64,000 nucleotides of DNA, taken from positions 124,001 to 188,000 of the forward strand of contig CAXYDN010000007.1 in NCBI GenBank assembly GCA_964276145.1. Direction: 5' to 3'. The DNA comes from SCGC-AAA076-P13 sp964276145. Its GTDB lineage: Bacteria > Pseudomonadota > Gammaproteobacteria > Magnimaribacterales > D2472. A program made the translations under genes and the position numbers. Shown in pieces: positions 38,396-47,451 of this stretch; positions within the stretch are counted from its first letter, which is position 1; every line of letters begins with the position of its first letter. The notes below the pieces were generated by a model. That model ran no database searches. It was not told the origin of the DNA and saw nothing but the letters and a program-made list of their open reading frames with translations.

Positions 38396-38427
38396 TAAAA
38401 AAGGGAATCATAGACTCCCTTTTTTTT
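38396..38427 (-). terminator. terminator after 38440-39141
   Basis: The stem AAGGGA/TCCCTT is flanked by A and T runs on both sides and could act in both directions. It is about 15 bp from the stop at 38440. Confidence 0.75.
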
Positions 38428-38439
38428 AGTAATAAAAAA

Positions 38440-39141
38440 TTATTCGTAAGTTGCCAATACGACTATTGTTGATGTCTGGATAATCTCTCTATTACCAGCT
38501 ACCGCTTTACTAAACTCTTTAAATGAATCGCTTGCGTAAAGCTGCTCTTGTCCATTCATAGCTGACTTTATGTCGCTAGCGCCAATAAAAGCATAATGAG
38601 AATAATAAGAATTATTACCAGATACTTGAGCTCTTAAACCATAAGCACCTTCCATATTTCCAGAAGCTTCCTGAGCCTTGGACACTTTTGTATATTCTTT
38701 TGCATATGACGATGGGTCTTTAACTTTCATTCTAAAGACGGTGTATACATTATTTTTTTCAGGATCAGGCTCTCCCCCGCTTATAAGTTTTACATGCAAA
38801 GACTGCTCAACAGCTTCTGTGTATGATGATGTTTTTGCCAAGAAAGCTCCAAATGCAGGCTTATAAAACATTTCAGTACCCTCCGCCATTTGATCAGCAT
38901 TTTCATAGTTGATAATTACAGCATGTGTAGCGTCATCATATCCATTAAATGCATAATGAGTTAGTGATACATATCCTGGGAAGTCTTGACCCCACTCTGA
39001 AGCCATTAAATTATCCATTTCCTTTGCATACTCAGGAACGTTAGATACATTAATTGTATAAGTGGCTATATAACCCTGAGCAACAATAAGTTGAGGTAAG
39101 GTCAGCATTAAAGCAAATACGCTAAAAAAATATTTTTTCAT
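38440..39141 (-). CDS. exported protein, two ferredoxin-like domains, unknown function
   Basis: A 233-residue secreted protein with signal peptide MKKYFFSVFALMLTLPQLIVA. It has two repeats of about 100 residues (YIATYTINVSNVPEYAKEMD and YTVFRMKVKDPSSYAKEYTK), each strand-helix with VPEYA/PSSYA, which suggests a duplicated dimeric alpha/beta-barrel domain of the type seen in monooxygenase-like small proteins. No catalytic residue is identified. It is flanked by its own terminator and belongs to the set of secreted proteins of similar fold in this window. Confidence 0.75.
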   Translation of the reverse strand: MKKYFFSVFALMLTLPQLIVAQGYIATYTINVSNVPEYAKEMDNLMASEWGQDFPGYVSLTHYAFNGYDDATHAVIINYENADQMAEGTEMFYKPAFGAFLAKTSSYTEAVEQSLHVKLISGGEPDPEKNNVYTVFRMKVKDPSSYAKEYTKVSKAQEASGNMEGAYGLRAQVSGNNSYYSHYAFIGASDIKSAMNGQEQLYASDSFKEFSKAVAGNREIIQTSTIVVLATYE

Positions 39142-39226
39142 ATGTTTCTCCTATTAGAATCTTTTATAACAGTAACACTAAGATTTATAAATATTATAAG
39201 AAAAATGTATAAGATTTATACATAAA

Positions 39227-39302
39227 TGGTGCGGTACGCCGGTCTCGAACCGGCGGCCTTCTGCTTGGCAAGCAGACGCTCTACCAACTGAGCTAGTACC
39301 GC
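39227..39302 (-). tRNA. tRNA-Gly(GCC)
   Basis: A 76-nt cloverleaf with acceptor stem GCGGTAC/GTACCGC and anticodon arm TCTGC-TTGCCAA-GCAGA (anticodon GCC). The discriminator is A and CCA is encoded. Confidence 0.97.
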
Positions 39303-39374
39303 ATCTCAATTAGAAAAAAGATGACTATACATACATCTAATATTGCTTACAAGCATCTATATAAAAAAATATAT

Positions 39375-39836
39375 TTAATTAATAATGACTTTATTCAGAG
39401 GAACTAATTTTTTATTACTTTTAATATAAAGAAAAATTGAATTTTGATTGATATCCATTGCAATATTTAAATTTAGGTTTGTCATTAAAGTAGATTCAGG
39501 ATGAGAATGATCTTCAAAATCAGTATGAGATAATGATAAAACAGGTCTTTTCTTAGTATTTGCAATAGAAGTTATAACTCCATTTCTATTTGCAGACAGA
39601 ACTACAACTGTGCCTTCTGGAACAAACTTAGATAATCTATTAAATTGATTTTCAAGAAGTTGAGAACTAAATTCAGGGGTATCTTTAATCTCTTCTTGAT
39701 TAAAATTTATATAATCATCAAAATTATCCGAAATTCTTAAAACTTTTCCATGATGATCTAACGATATATCTATATTATTTAAGCTATAAGATTGAAGGTT
39801 TAAACAAAGAAAAATTAATAATAATAATTTACTCAT
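39375..39836 (-). CDS. small exported protein coupled to M64-type protease
   Basis: A 153-residue exported protein: signal peptide MSKLLLLIFLCLNLQSYS, then a mixed domain without cysteines. Start 39836 was chosen because its ATG overlaps the stop of the protease gene (ATGA) and GGAG lies 7 nt upstream; the frame extends to 39848 but that region is coding for the protease. Translational coupling suggests a partner such as inhibitor, chaperone or substrate-binding accessory of the protease. The family is not recognised. Confidence 0.75.
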   Translation of the reverse strand: MSKLLLLIFLCLNLQSYSLNNIDISLDHHGKVLRISDNFDDYINFNQEEIKDTPEFSSQLLENQFNRLSKFVPEGTVVVLSANRNGVITSIANTKKRPVLSLSHTDFEDHSHPESTLMTNLNLNIAMDINQNSIFLYIKSNKKLVPLNKVIIN

Positions 39837-42142
39837 AAGTTGCTCCAATTTATACCTATTTGGCCACCCAGACCAGAGAATTCAATATAGTATTCTGCCC
39901 AATGACTAAGCTCAGTATAGTCACCATACCAGTTATAGAAGTCATCGTATGTTTTAAAACCAAAACTTTCGTATTGTCGATAGGATCCATCTGACTGGCG
40001 ATCATATCCTGAAACAGAAACGTGACAAATACTTTCTTCATAACCTTCTTGGTCAGAATATGGTTCATCACAAAGATATGCGAAATCAAAAGATGAGAAA
40101 AATCCATTGTAAACGTCACTAAATTTATCTATTTCATCATTTGCAAATAAGTATTTTTTAGTTGATGATTTTTCAACAACTCTATATGCAATATGATCCC
40201 ATCCTGAACTTTTTGAATCTACTGATATTGTTGTTTTATTTTTTAAAGAGTCATCGATTTGACCATTTATATACCAAACAATATCAAAGATATCATCAGG
40301 TATAACTAGACCAAGGCTTATTGAGGCGCCTGAACTACTAAAAACTGGATTTAAATCATGAAGACCTTGATATTTAAGAGTTTGAATTACAAATGCTTCT
40401 ATGCCAACTTTATCCCATGAAGTTCCATTAGTTTTATTGGCGCTGTACCACCATTCAGAATAACCATCTCCAGTTGAACCATTCATTACATTTTCATAAG
40501 AAGGTCTGTATGTATCATTAATTCCATAGTAAGTTCCCGTAAACATTCCAATACCATCAGTAGCTTGCTCATCATGATAACCAGGTATATTGTCAGGATT
40601 TTCAAAAAAATGTTTCCATTTTATGTCCTCTGGTTGATCTTCTGAGGTTGTATTAGGTCTTCCATCAACCCAGTAACATGACCAATCGAAATTCAGACCT
40701 GATCTAAGGATTTCTGTTAGCTCATCATCATCAAAAGAACCATCTTCATCTTCATCAAACTCTTTCAAGTCATCGTAAAAATCACTTGCTGAACGGCAAT
40801 TTATAGATCCTCCAGAATTTTCTTCTGGATCCCAGTAATCACTTGTATATTCGTCACCCAAATCATTAAAAGTGTGGCCAAATTCATGTTTAAGCGTTAA
40901 AAAAAGAGCTCTTACATAAACTTCTTCAGCAGCATTTAAGCCAATAAAGTAATCCTGTATATTTATGGGAGTGGAGCAACCTGTACAAGCCGTGCCTCTT
41001 CCCTCAACCCCGGTAATTACTGATATGTTATTGGTGCCTTGAAATCCAGAGGATGTTATAAAATCTTCAACCTCTGATACAAAATCATCATTAAAACAAT
41101 AAATATTATCATCCCTATATGAACACCCAGCCGGTTCAAATGTATTTTCATAAAAATCGTCTAATTCATCACCACTTAGAGAGTCAAAATCATTGTCTTC
41201 TTTTATTGTTTCACCTGTTTGAACTTTGACAGGATTATCCTCATCATTTAGTTCAATAATATGCAGATTAAAAAAGGAATCTATAAAATATTTAACATCA
41301 GAGTCGTTAATAAAGTCTAACCAATCTCTAATACCATTCCTTACATTTGATTTATCTTTGTTCTCATCAACACCATCTATTAAAAAAACATAATTAAATA
41401 GTCTTGAATTACTATCACCATTTCCAAAAAAAGTATAATTAAGGTTGTCATATGTGGTATCTATTTTTTTTAAATTCCAAAATGTTATTAATTTTTCTGT
41501 CTGACTTTCACCATCGGAAAGAACCACATTTACATCAACCAGGCCACCCTGAAATATGTTACTAGGATCTACTGATATCTGATTTTTGTCTGTATTTAAA
41601 GAAACTACAGGGTCACCATACAAGCTATTCGCTGAAAATGTTAAGCTGCTTAAATCGCTATCAACATCAGATATATCGACATCAATTAAAATTTCTTCAT
41701 CAGGAAACACAAATTCATTTGATTTTTGAAAATTAGTGATTGTTAAAATTGGTGCATCGTTAACTGAATTTACAGTTATGTTTACAGTTGCAGTTCTTGT
41801 TACATTTTTTTCTACTGCGGTAACAGAATAATCAAACTGATCACTGCCAAAATAATCAGCACTTGGTCTATATGAAAAAGCTCCACCAGAAGACACATTA
41901 ATACGACCATGTGATGGTTCAGAAGTTATTGAATAGCTAAAAGTAACTGTCTCATTTGCTGAAGCAACAATTGAACCTTCATAAACCTCATCTTCATTAA
42001 CGGAAAAGGACGTCAAACCAAAAGTAATACTGAATGGAGAAGATCCTGGGCCGTTATTACTCTCGCCGCCTCCACCGCCTCCACCGCCTCCGCAGGATAC
42101 AAGTAAAAGTGTATAAAGGACGAATATATATTTGATTTTCAT
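39833..42142 (-). CDS. M64-like (IgA peptidase type) metalloprotease lipoprotein
   Basis: A 769-residue surface lipoprotein: lipobox LVSC (Cys17) followed by nine glycines, a cadherin-like/tandem-95 domain (about 38-130, with SVNEDEVYEGSI and YRPSADYFGSDQFDYSV), a second beta domain (about 135-225), and a zinc protease domain (about 250-600) with HEFGHTFNDLGDEY (419-432), the M64 motif HExxH and downstream GDE. It probably cleaves extracellular proteins. The small exported protein gene downstream is coupled by ATGA. Confidence 0.85.
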   Translation of the reverse strand: MKIKYIFVLYTLLLVSCGGGGGGGGGESNNGPGSSPFSITFGLTSFSVNEDEVYEGSIVASANETVTFSYSITSEPSHGRINVSSGGAFSYRPSADYFGSDQFDYSVTAVEKNVTRTATVNITVNSVNDAPILTITNFQKSNEFVFPDEEILIDVDISDVDSDLSSLTFSANSLYGDPVVSLNTDKNQISVDPSNIFQGGLVDVNVVLSDGESQTEKLITFWNLKKIDTTYDNLNYTFFGNGDSNSRLFNYVFLIDGVDENKDKSNVRNGIRDWLDFINDSDVKYFIDSFFNLHIIELNDEDNPVKVQTGETIKEDNDFDSLSGDELDDFYENTFEPAGCSYRDDNIYCFNDDFVSEVEDFITSSGFQGTNNISVITGVEGRGTACTGCSTPINIQDYFIGLNAAEEVYVRALFLTLKHEFGHTFNDLGDEYTSDYWDPEENSGGSINCRSASDFYDDLKEFDEDEDGSFDDDELTEILRSGLNFDWSCYWVDGRPNTTSEDQPEDIKWKHFFENPDNIPGYHDEQATDGIGMFTGTYYGINDTYRPSYENVMNGSTGDGYSEWWYSANKTNGTSWDKVGIEAFVIQTLKYQGLHDLNPVFSSSGASISLGLVIPDDIFDIVWYINGQIDDSLKNKTTISVDSKSSGWDHIAYRVVEKSSTKKYLFANDEIDKFSDVYNGFFSSFDFAYLCDEPYSDQEGYEESICHVSVSGYDRQSDGSYRQYESFGFKTYDDFYNWYGDYTELSHWAEYYIEFSGLGGQIGINWSNL

Positions 42143-42172
42143 TTTAACAAGTGTAAAGTAAATTTGTCATAA

Positions 42173-42198
42173 AAAAAAGAGGGCTAAAGCCCTCTTTT
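42173..42198 (-). terminator. terminator after second TonB receptor
   Basis: The stem AAGAGGGC/GCCCTCTT has a TAAA loop and is followed by T residues on the minus strand. A-rich on the other side, it may work in both directions. Confidence 0.9.
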
Positions 42199-42215
42199 TT
42201 ATTTTTTAATTATTA

Positions 42216-45200
42216 TTAAAAATTGCTTCTAAAGCCTAACTTATAAATAGGACCGTGATCCTGTGATAAGAATAACATTTCTGAATATCTAGCATGAAGA
42301 CGTGTTGTTTCATCATTAATATTCATCATGTCAAAAAATACAGTTGTATTTTCATTGAATCTGTACTGATATGTTGCATCAATTTGAGTTCTAGCTTCAA
42401 CGTATAAAGGTTGCTCATAGTTACCAAAACCTGCAACAGTCTCGCCTCTATAGTTTGCTGCAACTCTAAATGTATGCTTATCATCTTCATAAAAAACAGA
42501 TAAGTTACCCGCATCACCAAACCCAGGTAGGATAAATTGTTCACCTATATCATCTCTATCTATATCAACATCACCACCGGTAATTTTAGTAGCATTGAAT
42601 TGCATACCATACGGAGTACCTTCGAATAAATGCTGTACAGTTATTTCTAAACCACTAACGTCACCTTCTTCAAGGTTAGTTCGGTCTTGTAGACGGTAAA
42701 TAGATGCCAATGGGTCGTTAGCCGATGTTGAGTCAATGTAACCTGGATTACATCTCCACCATCCGCCATCATTACAGTTAGGTGATGACATTCCTGCATC
42801 TTGTGCCCAGTAGCCCATTCCAGTATTACATGGGGTAAGTGTTCCACCATGAGCTTGTTTTGCTAAAGCAACCCACATAGCATGTTGGTTATCATTCATC
42901 CATCCTTGTGCCCAAAGAGCCTGTTGAGATACGCAATGAACCCACTGACCCGTAGGATCGCCAGCTGAACAGTGCCAGGTCTTCCAGCATCTACCCAATC
43001 TTGCATACATGCTCTTGCAGCCATAATATTTTCACCGTATGCAGCGTTTGTTAAACCATTAACTGAGACACCTGATACTGTGGATCCTGAAACAAAATCT
43101 GATATTTCTTTTACAAAAATATTTGCAGCAACATAACTTCCTTCCGCATAGTAGTTTTCATATGCTAGATCGTAGTTATTAGATTTAAGTGATTGAAGGT
43201 TTGGATTACCGCCACTTGCTGTAGGGTTCCAAAAGTCTGCATTTCCGTATGATAATTGTGATCTTTTATCTTGAAGACTTGGTCTTGCAATTGTTTTACT
43301 TGCTGAAAATCTAATGACTTCATTTTCACTTAATGCATAAGAAGCAGCAATACTCGGAAGAGTATCTTCAGTACTCCCGAATCTTGGAGCATCAATAATT
43401 CCACCTGAAGCTACGTACTCAACACCGTTGATAAAATCAACTCTAATCATATCTGGTCTAGCTTCTAAACTTGTTGATTTTGTATCAGATGATTCGTATC
43501 TGACACCTGCAATAATATTTAAAGGCTTTCCTAGTAATTCAGTTTCCATGTTAAATTGAATAAATGCTGATTCTAAGTCTTCTGAAACTCTTTCATTTGA
43601 ATCAATTGCACCTGGATCAACAGAACCACCAGCAGCAATGAATGCTGCAACGGCTGCATCTTTATCTATATCAAAGTAGTAAGAAGTTCCTAGTGTAGTA
43701 TTAAAAGCATCCATAAACTCGCCTAAATCTGTTTTAACAAAAAGGCTATCACTGAAATCATCTGCACTCGGACTTTGAATATTGTTAGCATTCTCGTATC
43801 TTTCATCATAGAACTTGCTTTTAGTTGTAGACATACCAAAATCAACTGAATTAATTATTCCACCATCAAGGTTGATCCATTCGCCTTTTAATTGATACTG
43901 GTTCATTTCATTCTTTTTATATGCATCACGCGCGTATATGTTTGAAATATAATAATCAGAAGCATCAAAAGTATCGCTGTATGCAAAACTATTTATTCCA
44001 GAAGCTCCACCATTAGTATGAGTAACTGTAGCTCTTTTGGCTGTCGATATTCCCATTTCATTTGGAAGCTCTGTACCATTTTTAATAGCAGCTGAGTGGT
44101 GAGCATCAAATGTAAAATTTAAAGAATCACTCACAACAAATTCAGTATTAAAACCTAGTGATTTATTAGCACTATTAGTGTCACCCCAAATTAATTGATG
44201 ATCATATGCTCTATTAGCTACAACAACGTCTGTAAACACACCATTCGAATTAACTGTTCCTGATTGTGTATCCCATCCACCGAGCCAAGATCCAAACATA
44301 GTACCAACTGAACTAAATTCAACACCACTGTAAGTATAGTCAAAGGTTGAAACAACATTGTCAGAAAATGCAAATTGGAAAGTCAATTGAGCATTCTTTC
44401 TTAGTCTGTCATTATCTTTTATTTGGTAAGCAGTAGGCTCTTGATAAAAAGTTGCGCCATCAGCTCTTGTATTATTATTTGTGATACCAGTCTGGTTTGG
44501 AGTAACTCTATTGTAACCTTCTAATGCAGCCATTCTTGACGGTATTAACCAGTTAGATTCTCTTGTACCTTCTTCTCTATTATTTCTATCTTGATATGAA
44601 CCTGAGAATGAAAAACCCCAATAATCTTTATTCGTTGCATATAGTAAGGATATTTCTGGTGTTTCTGAAGTAGTACTAGAAGTGTCATGGACTGTACCTA
44701 CACTTATAGCTACTTTTGTTCCATCAATCATTAAAGGTTTGGTGGTTACCATATTAATAGTTGAACCAATACCACCTGAAGGTAATGAGTTATTAGTAGA
44801 TTTAAACAATTCAACAGCAGATACACCTGGAGATGCAATATCACCAAAGTTAAATGATCTTCCTCCACCCCACTGTCCTGGAACTGTAGGCATCTGCCTT
44901 CCATTTAAAGTAACTAGGTTAAGCTCTGGGCCAAAACCCCTAACAGCTACCCCTGCTCCCTCTAGGTTGCTTCTATCGATACCGACACCAGAAACTCTAG
45001 CTAGTGATTCAGCTAAATTACCATCTGGAAACTTACCAAAGTCTTCAGCTGTAATTGCTTCCATAACCCCTACATTGTTTCTTTTGATGTCAATAGCACT
45101 TATTAAACTGCTTTTAATACCTGTAGTAACAATTTCCTCTACTTCAGTATTCTCAGCCTCTTCAGCTTCTTGTGAATACAATGAAGTTGAAAGTGGCAAA

Positions 45201-45232
45201 AGCACGATTAATGATAATAAATATTTATACAC
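42216..45232 (-). pseudogene. TonB-dependent receptor (TonB-Xanth-Caul type), one frameshift
   Basis: An outer-membrane receptor of about 1005 residues: signal peptide, VEEIVTTGIKSSLISAIDIKR plug start, DGNLAESLARVSGVGIDR and GFGPELNLVTLNGRQMP typical of the Caulobacter/Xanthomonas-type group, then a barrel ending GFRSNF. The frame breaks near 42972: ARACMQDWVDAGRPGT continues as CSAGDPTGQWVHCVSQQALW in another frame, a one-base deletion. GTG at 45232 with AAGGGG 6 nt upstream is preferred as start because it directly begins MYKYLLSLIV; ATG at 45268 is the alternative. A 19-bp operator-like palindrome lies upstream. Confidence 0.85.
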
Positions 45233-45317
45233 GGATTTCCCCTTAAAAATTAACGAAATTAGTCGCATTTAACTCTTTCGTAAAGTAAATGTCAAGAATA
45301 ATGTAAAGAGTATAAAA

Positions 45318-45336
45318 AATGTAAATAATTTACATT
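45318..45336. promoter_or_regulatory. 19-bp palindrome upstream of second TonB receptor
   Basis: AATGTAAATAATTTACATT is a perfect palindrome around a central A, of the form TGTAAA-N3-TTTACA. It lies about 85 bp upstream of the GTG start. It is a likely transcription-factor site; it differs from the 26-bp palindrome at the first receptor. Confidence 0.55.
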
Positions 45337-45417
45337 AAATTTTAGATAGTATAAACAATTAGTCTTATAGATTTAAGACTAATTGTTTAGTAAATGTAGG
45401 TAAAAGTTGGTTGGGTT

Positions 45418-45663
45418 TTATCTAGATTCTTTTGGTCTAGATTCGTTTACAACTAATTTTCTGCCCTCTATCTCAGTTTCGTTGAGAGCTTCTATAGCTG
45501 CTTCAGCACCGTCACTCATTTCAACAAAACCAAAACCTCTAGAACGATTTGTCATTCTATCAGTAATAATTTTTGCTGAGGTAACAGTTCCGTGTTCTGC
45601 AAAAAGATTTTCAAGGTCTTGGTCGCTCATGCCCCAAGATAAGTTTCCGACGTAAATATTCAT
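45418..45663 (-). CDS. RNA-binding protein, RRM domain
   Basis: An 81-residue single RRM: RNP2 IYVGNLSW (2-9) and RNP1 RGFGFVEM (about 43-50) are intact. Such stand-alone RRM proteins bind single-stranded RNA and often respond to cold in cyanobacteria and marine bacteria. The ATG at 45663 was used; the open frame starts with an in-frame TTG three codons earlier. Confidence 0.93.
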   Translation of the reverse strand: MNIYVGNLSWGMSDQDLENLFAEHGTVTSAKIITDRMTNRSRGFGFVEMSDGAEAAIEALNETEIEGRKLVVNESRPKESR

Positions 45664-45724
45664 AATATCCAATAATTAAAAAAAGTGTATCTTACAGTAA
45701 AATTTAGAATAATAGTAAAAAAAT

Positions 45725-46648
45725 TTACTCTTCAATAAACCTTAATGTTTCATCCCCAAATTCCGACCACCACTCAAGACCCATTAAATGAATTTTTTCT
45801 ATGTTTTCATCGGAATCGTCATCAAGCATTTTATTGATGTTGCCAATTGAAGAGTTAACCCTTAAGTAATTTTTATCTATAATATGTTTAGCAATATCAT
45901 TATGAATTTCAGAATCAAGCATCATTCCCATAATGTCATTCCTGAGCCAGCCAACACCACCCCATTTAGATGATATTTCGCCTTTAATTCGTTGTTTGTT
46001 AATTCCAGCTCCAATGCTTAAGACCTTAATATTATCGCTATTAAAATAATCTTTTGCATGATTAAAGCCAATTAAAGTAGGGTTATTAGTAACAACTCCT
46101 CCATCGATCATCCAGGAGCCATCTTGCATCTGATATGTAGGAAAATACATTGGAGCTGCACTAGATGCTGAAACTGCATCTATGAAATTAACATTAGGTG
46201 TCAGTATACTCGAATGAATAACATGCTTTCTATTTTCAATGTCATAACACAGAGTAAGAATAGGTTTTTTTGATTCTCCAAGAGTTTTCTTTCCGAATAT
46301 TTCATTCAGAACTTTTACTCTTCCTTTGGTCTCATATCTTGGTCTAGCCTGAATAAGCGATGCCTGATCCCAAAAAAAAGATGTTTCCATAATTCTATCG
46401 GTATATTCTTTTGTCCAATAATTTTTTAACGTAGCGGCTGACATTTCATGAAATGCTAAACAAGATGCGTTAAACGCCCCTGCGCTTGTTCCAACAAACA
46501 TATCAAAAATATCAGATATTTTTCTTCCACTCTGAGCTTCAAGTTTTTTTAAAAAGACTATTCCTGCGATTACACGAACACCACCACCATCAAATGAAAT
46601 AATTTTTTTAGTTTTTTCTTTTTTTTTATTAAAAAGATTAGAAAACAT
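45725..46648 (-). CDS. patatin-like phospholipase
   Basis: A 307-residue cytoplasmic lipid acyl hydrolase: oxyanion loop FDGGGVRVI (about 18-26), nucleophile serine in FVGTSAGAFNA (about 51-61), and catalytic Asp in WMIDGGVVTNNP (about 175). ATG 46648 was chosen with AGG 5 nt upstream; a GTG two codons earlier overlaps that site. It may deacylate membrane lipids. Confidence 0.92.
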   Translation of the reverse strand: MFSNLFNKKKEKTKKIISFDGGGVRVIAGIVFLKKLEAQSGRKISDIFDMFVGTSAGAFNASCLAFHEMSAATLKNYWTKEYTDRIMETSFFWDQASLIQARPRYETKGRVKVLNEIFGKKTLGESKKPILTLCYDIENRKHVIHSSILTPNVNFIDAVSASSAAPMYFPTYQMQDGSWMIDGGVVTNNPTLIGFNHAKDYFNSDNIKVLSIGAGINKQRIKGEISSKWGGVGWLRNDIMGMMLDSEIHNDIAKHIIDKNYLRVNSSIGNINKMLDDDSDENIEKIHLMGLEWWSEFGDETLRFIEE

Positions 46649-46697
46649 ATTCACCTAAATATTGTAACTTCCTACATTCAGTATAGATATAAAAAAA

Positions 46698-46711
46698 GGC
46701 TCTTATGAGCC
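46698..46711 (-). terminator. terminator after PAN-like gene
   Basis: The stem GGCTC-TTAT-GAGCC is followed by T7 on the minus strand. It ends the transcript of 46735-47025. Confidence 0.85.
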
Positions 46712-46734
46712 CCTTTTTAATTTACATCTAAGAT

Positions 46735-47025
46735 TTAACTTTTAATGCCTGAAGTTGAATTAGAGTCTGAAATTTCTCTAGAAACATTCTTAAGAATGGT
46801 GCAACTTCCTTTTGATGTATCTAATGTAAATGCTACACAAGAATTTCTAGATTCACATAAAGCTTGGCAAGCCTCTACATTTGTATATTTTTTAGACGTT
46901 TTGACATTAGAAATCTTACCTTTAAACAAGATGTTTTCTTTTGTTTCAAATTTCATGTCAGCAGCTTCTGTTGAAACAGCAAAGAACACAATGCTTAATG
47001 CGGTTACTTTAATTAAATGATTCAT
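46735..47025 (-). CDS. small secreted PAN/Apple-like protein
   Basis: A 96-residue exported protein: signal peptide ending STEAA (about residue 22), then a PAN/Apple-type core with YTNVEACQALCESRNSCVAF and CTILKN, whose cysteine spacing (C-x3-C-x5-C, later C) fits the family. PAN domains bind protein or carbohydrate. The upstream region at about 47040-47110 has repeated TGTA/TACA inverted sequences, but no single clear operator. Confidence 0.75.
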   Translation of the reverse strand: MNHLIKVTALSIVFFAVSTEAADMKFETKENILFKGKISNVKTSKKYTNVEACQALCESRNSCVAFTLDTSKGSCTILKNVSREISDSNSTSGIKS

Positions 47026-47136
47026 TTTAATACCTATAGTTTGGGGGTTAAATTAATGTTTACACTGTAAACATAGAAGATGATACAGTATAATGTATGC
47101 ACTGTATACATTATGTTTAAAATTAAATATATAAAA

Positions 47137-47451
47137 TTAATTACTTATATTTATATCTAATAATTTACTTGCTTCTTTAATGCTGCCTGCATTGGTTACC
47201 TTCAAAAAACCATTTTCTAAAAGAATCTTTGTAGCCTTGCCAGACCTGTTACCACTTCTACAATAAAGATAAATTTCTTCGTCTTTAGAGGTATTTGATG
47301 ATATGTCTAAAATATCTTCCCACTGGACATGAATTGCAGATTCTAAATGACCAGTTTCCCACTCCTGTAAGGTTCTAACATCGATTACAGTTAAAGCAAA
47401 ACAATTGATTGACAGGATACTAAAAAAGAAAATTTTTATATTACAAATCAT
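47137..47451 (-). CDS. exported rhodanese-like protein
   Basis: A 104-residue rhodanese domain with an N-terminal signal or anchor (about 1-20). DVRTLQEWETGHLESAIHV and the active-site loop YCRSGNRSGKA with Cys64 are complete, so sulfurtransferase activity is possible. It follows the GMC oxidoreductase gene directly (1-bp gap). Confidence 0.9.
   Translation of the reverse strand: MICNIKIFFFSILSINCFALTVIDVRTLQEWETGHLESAIHVQWEDILDISSNTSKDEEIYLYCRSGNRSGKATKILLENGFLKVTNAGSIKEASKLLDINISN

Noticed and set aside
44682..45272. 196-residue plus-strand ORF opposite the second TonB receptor
   Set aside because: Low-complexity Ser/Leu/Pro composition typical of the antisense of a receptor gene, with no ribosome site.
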